A stretch of DNA of 64,000 bases from Epinephelus fuscoguttatus (lineage: Eukaryota > Chordata > Actinopteri > Perciformes > Serranidae), in NCBI RefSeq assembly GCF_011397635.1, contig NC_064755.1:36624059-36688058 (forward strand). Reading direction: 5' to 3'. Positions 25,001 to 37,000 of the stretch are shown piece after piece. A model generated the notes under the pieces. It did not search any database. It had not been told where the DNA came from and was given only the letters and a program-made list of their open reading frames with translations. How positions within the stretch are numbered: position 1 is the first letter of the stretch; each line of letters starts with the position of its first letter. A program made the position numbers and the translations under genes.

Positions 25001-28000
25001 GTAACTGTCCATGGTCAGCTGAAACAGGTCACCAAATCAAATTATGCCGCATTACTTTCCCCTTCCTGTCCCTTCCTATTTTAGGCCACTGACATCACAG
25101 ATTTTATGAACAGCTTGAATTTATTTTCAGACCACTAAAAATATAGAAGTATGAATCTGGGTTATAGAAAATCTTCCATTGGCCTCTCTCTTCTAAACCT
25201 GCTGTAATGTATTTCTCTTTTTCAGCACTTATGCCAAGAAATCTGTTCAGCAGATTTTGTAGATCTGGCTGTATGTTGAAAAGACATTCAGACAATTCCC
25301 TTAAAATAAATGCTCTAATGTGCGAAACTTAAACTTTTCAACTAAATTTAGCCCACTTTGAACAGACAGCTGGCCGTCATTTCAGGGCTGTGCTGTTATC
25401 AGCTGCTCCAACATCAAACGGACACTTTGGAGGGAAAAAAAAAAATGAAACCTTGAAGCCACAAGCCTCTTAAATCTCTGTTATTATTGAATCCTCATGT
25501 TTTGCATTCACATTCTGAGTAGCTTGCCAACAAGCATGTCATGGCTGAATTTCCACTTATTAGTATTAGCAAAAATGAGGCAGATGTGCTTTTGTCATTT
25601 ATAAAAAGATAAATCACTTTTCTATAATACATCACTGATATTTCAATGGAATGAATTACTTATTGACTTATTCATACTTCAAAAACAGCATGAATAAGTG
25701 ATTAACATAGGGGGGATCAAAATGAAATAAATAAATAAAATAAAAATCAACCAGCCACCCTCCTCCCCTGACAAGTTAAGAACAGTCCCTTGATCACGGT
25801 GAGGTTTGTGGACCGTTACCTGCTACAAAGAGGGAAATGTGAACGGCTCGTTTCTTCTCTGACACGTCACATACCTGTGTGCCGCCACATTTCGGCTGTT
25901 CAGGTACTTCTGGGTAGTCATGACGCCAAGAAGAGGAAATTATTGGACCTGGGGCTTCTCAGTCGCCGGTAAGCCGCGTTATCTTGCACTGCGGAGCACT
26001 ATGGCCACCGTATTTGACAGGTGGAGCCTCCGCTATATTCCTGTCTGTGACCCCCGTTCAACCCACAACTGGCAGGATTTGCCTTTCGTTTCTGCTGCTG
26101 GTTGAAATCTGTACTCGCACAGCGTGCTCCTGAATGATTTCTTTTGCTTGCACAAAACTATTTTTAGTCGCAAATGCGAGTAAAATGCTCGCACCGTAGA
26201 GCTCTGTGGAAAACAAATCACTGCCTACAAATAAAAAGAAATGAACAATAACTTTCACTGCTTAAAGATACTCACTAGCTCAGCTAATACCTGAAATGTC
26301 ACTGGAAAACAAACCACTGCAGCAGCATATCGAGCGCCAGGTGGACAGCACGCGCTGTTATTGGACAGCGCATGGACACTCACCCTCTTGTGATTGGACT
26401 TTGAACTTATCCCACAGTAGTGGTGCCATGAGATACCGTAGTACTACGGTACTCCAACATTATGGTATCATATGTACCGTAGAGTTTTAGTACCGCGGTC
26501 TACCATTGGTACCAGTATACCATGCAACACTACCACTTATACAGTGCAAGTTTCATCTGAAGGCATGGCATCATGGAGTTTAATGATTCAGATGTTAAAC
26601 TAGCACATAATTTCTGCCGTGTTAATAAGATACTCCAGTACACAGACAACACTTTGACATTCACATTCACAGGACAGAGGGATGTTGTATGCTGTAAAGC
26701 CCTGTGAGGCAAATTGTGATATTGGGCTTTATAAATAAAATTGATTGATTGATTGACATTCAAACTATAGAACGCTGATGTTATTTTTTTCCCCAAATTC
26801 AGTGTTACCAATTTAAAGCTAGTGTTTTGAGACTGAATAACTTCCACATTCACACAGACTACCTCTATCTGCCGGAGTAAGTGATCAAATCAAACATCTC
26901 CGCTTTCACTGTCAGCGTAAATATGTTCAGTTCCACTCTGCTACTGGAGTAATAGCCACGAGGCTTGAGGCTGCAACACATATATCAGCTGCCAGATTCA
27001 TTTATAATATATCAGAAATTTAAATTGCATTTTTCTGTGTTTCTACTTGTGGTCCTAACTGTAGGGGGATTGTGGCCAGCATCCTGGTGTTCCTCTGTTT
27101 TGGAGTGACACAAGCCAAAGATGGACCCTTTACCAGACCGCATCCAGGTAAGAGTGGCATACTTGTGGCTGTATTTCATCTTCTTCACGCCATCTGTCTC
27201 CTGTTATGTTAAAGAGTAGGTTATATTTCAAATAATTTGAGTGGGTACCTCCCTGAAGCATAACCAGGATATGCCATGTTTTGCCCTGGTAGAGAATAAC
27301 TTTTAAGAGTAGAGTATGAACAACCTCATGAGCATTAAAGAGCAATATATATCTGCCATTACAGTAATTGACAGGAACTTTGCTCTGTTAATATAGCGCG
27401 CTGTTATCAGGAGGAGCCCAGGTGTTGAGTCTGATTTTTTTTGATGGCGCATTATTAACTTATTATGTCTCCATTGCATCCCTGTGCAGAGAGGTAAGAG
27501 TACCTGAGAGCAGTTTCCACTAATTCAATCAATAGCAACATTTGAGAATCTCATGTTGGCCTCTAATATGAAACAAAGAAGCTCTGAGTGCTGGGAATCA
27601 ATACACACAATGGCTTGCTAAATTTAATTGTCAAAGTAAAGGAGGCATCTGGGTAAATGAAGGGGGTGGGGTGTTTTCCTGGCATGGGTTAGGTCCAAGT
27701 AAATCCCATTGAGAACACCAACAAACAAGTCCACACTGGGTAGATGTTACAATAATGCATAGTCAATATTTTAAACATGGTATTAATGCACGCCCTTTAA
27801 TGGGGCATTTTCAGCTCAGCTTAACACATAAACGTCTCCCACAGGTCAGTGAGCTGCTGTTTAGATGCAGAAAAAGGGACATTTGTGCCCCTTATGGTTT
27901 TATCTCAGCAAGACTGCGACCATTTTCATTTATTCATGACCCACCACTGAGGCAAATTTACATTAATGCAGTAACTTGACACCCACCGGTAAAGATAGCT

Positions 28001-31000
28001 GGCATTAGCCTACATGGCATTATACCATGGCCACATTGCATTCTTGATTGTGTTAGGCTGGCAGGTATCTAGTAACTGAAGAGTGTAACCGGACACCTCT
28101 GATGCAGGTGTTTGTTTCCACTTCTGCTTTGATGTACCAGTATTCAAACTGTAGGACAGCAACAGCGGGGCTTAGATTAAAGAGCTTTCAGCTAGTTGGA
28201 CATCTTGGAAAAGGGGCCACAAGTCTAACTGTATGGTCCCTGAATGCAGCATAAGCAATGTAGCATTTAGATCTCTTTGTTAAAAGTTGATATGAGTCTG
28301 CATCCTGTTGTGTGTTTTCATTACTCAAGTTACTGCTGTTGTTTTTGACGAGTGTGTCAGCTTTGTATTAACAGTTTTCACCAGTGGTGGGGGCGAAGAT
28401 ATATCGTATGTTGAACCTTGTTTGGTGTCGCTGAGTGTATTAACTGTGATGCTGCACCTCTTTTTAAAAATCTGCTGCACACTCTAAAGGGATGCGTCTA
28501 TTTTAACAGTGCAGTTCGTAGAAGTAGTTTGCTATTTAGGCTTTGAACCAGGTCATTTATGCAGGACACTCATCTTCTCCCTTACACAACATGTTTCTCA
28601 CTAACTCCATAGGGAAAGGAAGGAAGGAAGGAAGGCAACAGGGTGTGGAGGTCAGTTGGGGATGCACATTGAATGTTGGCGGTTGTTGGCGGAGGCGTGA
28701 AGTGGCCAGACAAGAATTTGGGCTGCTGTTATTGCATTACTCGTGCCTTCTTGCCCCCTCCTTTTGTGGATTGAAAGACAAGGGTTCATTTGTTGTTGAG
28801 TGGCTGCGTCACACTCCCTGACTTGTTGAGCCAGCCAAGTGGGTTCAGTTGTTGTTCACCTTGTTGTAGTTTTTTTGAAACTCCACAGGTTTGTATCCTG
28901 GGAAAAGATCCAGGGGGACTTTAGGATTTACAACCTGCAACTCCCGCTGGATCACCAGCTGGGAGTGTCGCAGCAAACTGAGCTTACACACATCAGTTCA
29001 CGAGGAATTACTATAACAGTGACCGTTGAAGTTAATCCTTTTGTGACTCATATATTACAAGGTGCTGCTGTGAAAGTGTTCAACTTCTACCACATCCATT
29101 TTTTGTCCTTTCATGTGACTTAAAAAAATCTATCAATGAAACACAACTTAAACAGAGGCCAGATTATCTGTGGCAACCCTTTTGACTGTAGTACTCAATT
29201 TCTACTGACTTTTGCTGTGTCCCTGGTAACAGAAAAACACTATGATTGATGTGTTGTGAAATTCCAGATGATTTAAGTCACCACATCTTACCATCGTGAT
29301 TTGATTTTGCACTAATACTCGCATCCGGAGCAGCTCATTGTGTCCAGTCATGTGTTCAGGGAAGATGTCTTTCATGAAAAGACACATTATCAATTTGTTC
29401 ATTGCGTGTTGGTGTGGATATCAAGAGCATTGGTGAAAAGGGTAGGTGTCAAAATCAGGGCAGAAACAAAGGAGATATCAGGATATAACATTGTAAATTC
29501 ATAGTTATGATTGTCAGCGAGGTCTGTGTGACTGAGAGAGATATAATGATACTCAATACAAAACAAAGCATCACTTAGATTCTGTTCGCAATCACAATCT
29601 TTAACCTGCCCCCTTTAAACATCAGAGGAACTAAACTGAAGTTGTTTTAATTCCCAGATGCCACCCAACATGTTGTATTTTTGTTTTTCTTTGAAAGTAA
29701 CTACAACTCTCACCATCACTTTCTCTCCTTCTCTGTAGCTTACTGGCGGTTCTGGCTTTGTGTCACTGTCGTCTACGAACTGTTTCTCATCTTCATCCTG
29801 TTCCAGGTTGGTGTGCTGATGATACTGATGCATTGATAGACTGAAACACTCACATTAAAACATTCATTGCTGAAAGAATAACCATATGCTGTACATACAC
29901 ATATAAAGTATGTACAGCAGAAGTGCTTCTCTGGCAAAACTGAATTTTGTGGACATTCAGATTAGGGCTGCGCCTGACTAAGAATTTTCCTGGTCGCCCT
30001 ATAGTCGTCATTTAGGGCCATTAGTCGACTAGATGCCCGCATGCTTATGCTATTAATTCAACTATTAAATGATAGATTTTGGGCGGGGCAACACAGTGGT
30101 TTGAGTTGAAGGTGTGAGAAAGAATAGTATCAGTAACATTGTTAACACTGTGCTACATTACAGAGAAATACAAAACCGTACTAATGAACCTTCATTAATA
30201 TAGGCCTATATTTTATCTACAAGTGCACGTCACACACTGAGCGAGCCGCCTGTTAATGACGCTGTGGGCTAATGGGCATGTAGCTACTTCCATGTTTCAG
30301 ATGATACGTCATGTTTGTAGTCGACCAATGAAGATGAGTTTACATATCACCTTGGGTTCGTCCTTCACCTTCTCAAAATGATCCCACACTTTGGATTTCC
30401 TGCCCGACATGTTATTAACTGGCCTGTGGAATAACTGCAGATACCAGCCCTGGAAATTAACCTGACTCCTGTCTGAGTGCTGAGCGTGGACACTTACTGT
30501 GTCTAAGCGACCAATGAAATCTTCCCAACTAACGTTTAGTTGGTTTAAATTGTAGATTTGTGTTCTCAAACCAAAGCAAAGTAACTACACTCTGAAAAAA
30601 CATGTAGTGGAGTACATTAAGACATCTTAAAACCAGGGCTTAACACTGGCCAAAATATAAGATTATCTGTTCCAATCTTTGCCACTTTTTCTGCTGCGAT
30701 CCTCCCACATCTGGAATCCTGGAAGCCTCTTTGTGCTCTCCCAGTTTGATTAAAATGTCACCGAGCCAGACCCTTTCAAACAGCAATACTTTACAGCTGG
30801 CAAACTGAATCGTAATCAGGCTTAAATACTGTTAAAGAAGTTTTAATACTTAAGCCATCTACTTTTTTTTCTCGAGCAAGGAAATATTAAATTGTAGATT
30901 GGTGAAATCCTCCATTAATTCCACAATTCATCGAAGCAAAAAAGGAAGTGTGTTAGTGTTCTTTGTAGTGCTGCACGGAAACAGCTAGAATCATTTTTGC

Positions 31001-34000
31001 TTTTTTGGTAGAAATTGTTATGAAGGTTGTTTTGAACTCCTGACAATATGATTAACAGCAGCATCTTTTTACTTGGAAACATTTCCATATTCCTTTATGT
31101 AACAGTCATAGGTGAAAAGTCACATTGCAGCATTCACCATTCAGTCTCAGTGTGGCTCGATGTCACAAGAGAAGCTCCTTTTCAGAGAGAACAAGCGCTA
31201 ATAGTTTCTGTACTTTTCCTCTAAACCCATGTTATCCAGACGGTGCATGATGGACGACAGTTCATGAAGTACATTGACCCCAAACTCGGGGTGCCGCTCC
31301 CTGAGCGCGACTATGGAGGAAACTGCCTCATTTATGACCCAGGCAATGTCAGCGACCCCTTCCACAACATCTGGGTAAGACTATTTATCACCTGTTTTTA
31401 TCAGTGATAAAAGGTGACTCATGAACATGTGTCTTTGTGGACGTGGCATTTTATTGTTTTAAACATATTTTGAATATGCAGTACCGTTCATGCTCAGTGT
31501 GTTAAACTGAAAACTTCTGGCACATAACAAGCCTCCTTCGAAGAAGTGAAATTTCTGACTTGGTGCTGTTATTTATATTGTGGTACTCTTTGCCCTCAAT
31601 TACTACTAATAAGGAAATGACCCAATTCTTAAATAGTGAGAACGAGTCTGTTTCTTTCTCTCATACATTCACACACTCATTCTCCCTCCTGTCTCTTTCT
31701 CCTTTGCTTTCTCTCATACACAAACGCGCACACACACAGTTAGTGTGGCTGTGTGCTGACTGGCCCCAGAGGCTTGTGTCTGGTGCAGATTATAGCCCGT
31801 CAGTAGAATCAGGCCTTCTTCCCCCCCCGGGGAGGCAGTCTGCTGCTGCTGTTGCCACGATGACCCAGACCCCATCTCCACTGTTGGCCTGAATTCAGTC
31901 TCAGGGAGTTGGTCAAGCTCACCGCATCCTTTCCTAAATTACAGCTAACCTTTGTGAATAACCTTTAAAAATGTCAAGTTACGACCACATATTTAGAAAA
32001 AACAAAACAGAGTTGGAGACCATTTTGGAATTGTATGTAAAAAAGCAAAAAACTAAAATGTGCGAGGCAGAAAGATTTGAATATAAATGCTATGTGGTTG
32101 AACTGTGGTGTGTGAAAAAAATAAAACAGCGGAGAACTGCTTTTGGACGTATTTTATTTCTGTGCGTTATGATGCCCAGCCAAGTTTTGTCCTGTTCAGT
32201 GACCCAGTACTCACTGTTCTCATTTCTGGTTGGTACCAATGTGAACTATTTGTGGGACTTTATTAGAATATAGAGAGTGGAAGTTAAGAGTAGGGCTGCA
32301 ACTAATGCATCACTGAATTGTTCAGCCCATTAAATGTCAGAAAGTAGTGGAAAATGCTTTGGGGAAAAAAGCTTCTCGTGAAGAGTACTTGTTGAAAGTA
32401 ACACATTGGTTTGTCTCTGCAGGACAAGATGGATGGCTTTGTTCCAGCTCACTTTCTGGGATGGTATATCAAGGTACGTATGCAGTGTGCTGTTACTGGA
32501 CACAACAGGAGCAGAGAAACTCAAAATCTCCAGCGCCAAGCAGACAGTCAGTGCAGAGAGCGCACTTAGCATTAGCATAATGAAAGTTTTGACAGCAAAT
32601 GTGATAGACTGTGCAGTTTTTGGATGTAAACCAAACCAATGTGAATGCCCTGTAACATCTTAGCAGATATAACTGTATGTTTCACAACCATTAACATTTG
32701 GTCAGCTGCTGCCAGTTAGCCTACAAGCTAACAAGCTCACAAACAACATAAATAAAAGATGCTAAATACACTCACCATTCTGATATGTCTGCTAGTCGCT
32801 GAGTTTGGTGCACAACAGACTCCTCATGTGAGTCTGGGTCTGACTGGGGTCAAACGTGTAGCTGAATCTCTCAGATGTTTACTCTAACACTAATGTTGGC
32901 CATCTTAATGAGCAAACTCTCTGCAAGCAGCGAAGGTGGGTGAGGCAGAGGCCAGATCCAGAATTTCTCATTGAGGGAGAAGGAGAAGATCTACTATGTG
33001 GAAAAACACCCTAAACAAAGTAATAGTACAAGTGCATAATCTAAAATGTGTCTGGAGGGGGACTGCAAATATCTGACTCACTAAGACGCAAGCACCTGAA
33101 TCATTTAACACCAACTCATATATTATTAATATATCAGGATATAACCTGTAATTTATTGGCTGATCACCATGTCAAAAATCTGTTCTGTAAACTCGACCAG
33201 TCTTTTCTGTAACAGACTGACAACCAGCTTGCTGTTGTGTGAAACAGACCGACAGCACCGGTGTGCTCTGTTGCATTTGCAGCAATGACGAATGTTTCCT
33301 TTCTTTCTGTGGTATCTTGCTGACCCCCTCCCACTCCACGTCACTTACCTCCTCCTACTCACCGTCCCAATTTGCTCTCTTCTCTTCCTCAGACTCTGAT
33401 GATTCGGGACTGGTGGATGTGTATGATAATCAGTGTCATGTTTGAGTTCCTGGAATACAGCCTGGAGCACCAGTTACCTAACTTCTCCGAGTGCTGGTGG
33501 GACCATGTACGTACAAATATTACTTCTCCTTTGCTTACCGAAGAATCAACAGGTGTTAACATGAATATACTGCAATGAACAAACATCGGTATGACTGAAG
33601 GTGTGTTTGTTTGAATGTGTCCATATAAGATGGAGATTCTTGTGAGTCACCGTGAGAAGAGACTTGACCTGCAGCTGTGTACAGACTTATTCAAAATGTA
33701 GGATAACTGTATACATAAACATCAACAACAGAAAAAACATGACTGCATAGACCACCTACTTTAGGTGGATGATTTGTTGTCCCAGAAATAATTGTGATAA
33801 ATGATGCTATTGTCATTTTAAGACCGTTTTATACCACTAATATAATGGTTATATAATAATTAAATAGTATAAATAGTTAAATTATTGTGAAGAATTATAT
33901 TGCTGAGCAGTTGCAGACCTCATAAGGCTGGGTTGCATTTGGACATTTTTCCAATAAGTCTGCAACTCAGTCTTGTTTTCTCACGAGTCATTCAGCAGGA

Positions 34001-37000
34001 CAGATCGGTAAACTTCTCACCATGTGCTGAATTTACTCAAGTTTGCAAAGGTCACTGTACGTCTGAGCTGCTGCTCTGCAGTGACTGGTGAAAGCACAAT
34101 GAGTGGGTTTACATGGACAGTTTAATTCCCTTTTAATAGGAGTGAAAGTTCATTCCTATAAAAAAAAGATCTTGTAAACACCTAATTTGGAATGAAAATG
34201 AAAATGTGCTTGAAAATTCATTCCGATGTAAGGGGCTGGAATGTTCTGTTTCTAATTTCGAATGAAAGAATTTCTTGTACTTGTATACACTCATTCTTCT
34301 TTAAGTTCATTCTGCTCTTTCTGCTCATGCTCGTTTCCTTGGCCTTCTGGCGCGATGACTGGTATGCAGCAACGGGCTGAGATAGAGCAGTCGGACTTGT
34401 TGCACTCACCGGTTTCCATTCGCCACAGCACGGTCTTCTATCTCCCTTCTTCGACCTTCTACCTCCCTTCTCCTCCTCAACAGACGAAGCATTAGCAGAA
34501 CAAGGTTGTTGTCGTACTGCTGCTTCAAGAATATAAGCAAAACAAACCCGAAAAAGGCACTAAGAACGGCGTCGTCAAGCATCTTGTTATCCGGAACGAG
34601 GACTACAGTGTTTTCTTCCGGTAAACGTAAACACGTAACATTCGCCCCGCCCCCTATCCAATCAGAAACCTTCCCTGCCCCAAACTTTGCTCGGACCCAA
34701 ATACAGGCGATTAAACTGATCTCCTGTGTAAACCCTCATTCGGGATGAATATTTCTCATGTAAACTACTTGGAAAAACTTTAATTCCGAATGATTTCATT
34801 CAGATTTATTTCATTCTGAATGAGAAGCCATCGTGTAACCGCACCCAGCGTGGAGCGTTGTCTTGCATCAACAGTTGAGGAGGCATTGTGATTTTTCAAT
34901 ATCCTTGTGCTTGCTCCCTCCTTGTTATTAAGCTTTATGGTAGCAGTTAAGTTGTTATTTGTTTGTATGATAAGAACTTAATGTCATGCCCCCGGGAAAC
35001 AAGGTGGTCTAAGCAACACAAGTGATAGCAGGGAAAGTCATATAAACACCATTAGGAAGTAATAGAGCAACATAACAGAATGTAAACAGACAGATATTGT
35101 TGACTATAAAAACATATTAAGTAGATTGCATCACTAGGACCTAAGGGCAGTTACTAAAGTTATTGCACAAACAACTGCTTTTTTAAAGTAAATATGAATA
35201 ACAGTACAAGTTTATACATAATAGAGCCTGAATGTCTACTGTATGTGTGATTTTAAGAGGGAGACACAATTCTGAAGAGAAAGGATTTACATTAAAAACA
35301 AGGCCTGGCACACACACTGATGTTCTCGTTTCATTCTGTCTGACAAATATTATGTCAAGTGTGAGTTTTCCTTCCTAGGTTGCAACAAAGCTAATGTGAG
35401 AGTCAGGGAGATCTGTACGTGCCCACAAAGTCCTAAGAAAAGGTCTATCTTGTGTAGGTGGATCACAGTTGTGTAGGAATATCACTGTGTATTTTTTCTT
35501 TATTCTTTGATAAATTTGTTTTGCTTATCTTTCTCTAGTGGATCATGGATGTGTTGGTGTGTAACGGTCTGGGGATCTATTGTGGCATGAAGACCCTGGC
35601 CTGGTTGTCAATGAAGCCCTACCAGTGGCAGGGCCTGTGGAACATTCCTACATACAAGTACGACTTCACACCTGCTGCAGTAAACATTGACAACAGCTGC
35701 CTTTCTAAAGCAAGATATGGTATATTCAAAAGTGTGATTGACCCATGATCAAAGCCCTGCTCTTATAGAATCCAACCATGGCATTTAAACAAATTATACT
35801 GATTTTAAAAGTATATTTCTGTAACTTCTCCACAATTATTATATAAAAAAAAAATTCTTCGACTTCTGAAATAGTGTGCATTAATGGGCTGGTATTGCCC
35901 CCTTTAATTACACATGCACCAACATTGCTGTGTTAGAAATGTACCTTTATTTATTTCCAACTGTGTCTCTGCTGTGTCCTCTCTCAGGGGGAAGATAAAG
36001 CGGATAGCATTCCAGTTCACACCGTACAGTTGGGTGAAGTTCGAGTGGAAGCCTGCTTCAAACCTTCGTCGCTGGCTTGCTGTGTTAGGCATCATCTTTA
36101 TGGTGAGAAATAACCTCTTTTTTATTTATACGAAAAATGGGAAATAATAATGGCAACCAAGAAGGAGATGACAATACAGTGAAGATAGTGAACATGTATG
36201 GTCATGAAAGACGTCCTCAACATACTGTACATGACCAAGAGTCAGTCCACGCTACTTAAGCTAAATGTTAACCTAAATATTTTTCTACATTTGTCATTGT
36301 AATGTGATTACATTTTTGATTGTTGGTTATGTAATACACTTATGTAAGGTATACAGTATAGGCTTAAAAACATCACTTTATTCTTTCTGAAGCTCTGTAG
36401 CTTCATAGATTCTGCTTTTTTTATTTTTTGAACTAAAAAATATTTAGAAAAGTGAGCAGTTAATGAACCTATGTCAGTAACAGTCATTTTCTCACTTTAA
36501 TATTATTCAGATTTATTAATATATCAAAACATGATGATTAACCGCCTACAAATGTATTATGATATTCTCATTGCACCTACACTAAGACCTGTGTTATCCT
36601 ATCTTGTACCGTCTTAGTTTCTCCTGGCGGAGCTGAACACCTTCTACCTGAAGTTTGTGTTGTGGATGCCTCCTGAACACTACCTGGTGCTGCTCCGCCT
36701 GGTCTTCTTTGTCAATGTGGGAGGTGTAGCCATGAGGGAAATCTACGACTTCATGGATGACCCGTGAGTAGTAGCTACATAAAGTTGGCTGATGGGAAGT
36801 GCAGAGGTTGAATGGGTTCATAGGTTGACCACATGTACAAGTAGAGTTAGGTAGATGATACCGTGTCTGGAATACTGATCTATAACTGATGCCGCATTTT
36901 CACTATATGGTTTAGCTCGACTCACCTCACCTCAGTTTGGTCCTGACTGGTTTTGTCCATTTCATTTTCCACTGCAGATCGAAACTCCTCAGTGTAGGCA

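Noticed and set aside
31560-31892. 110-codon frame in ptdss2 intron 5
   Set aside because: Ser/His-rich, translated from CT/CA-rich simple sequence; no domain.
34104-34860. Target-site duplication for the MITE in intron 7
   Set aside because: Several shifts of the ends were tried by eye; no flank pair of 3-9 bp matched convincingly.
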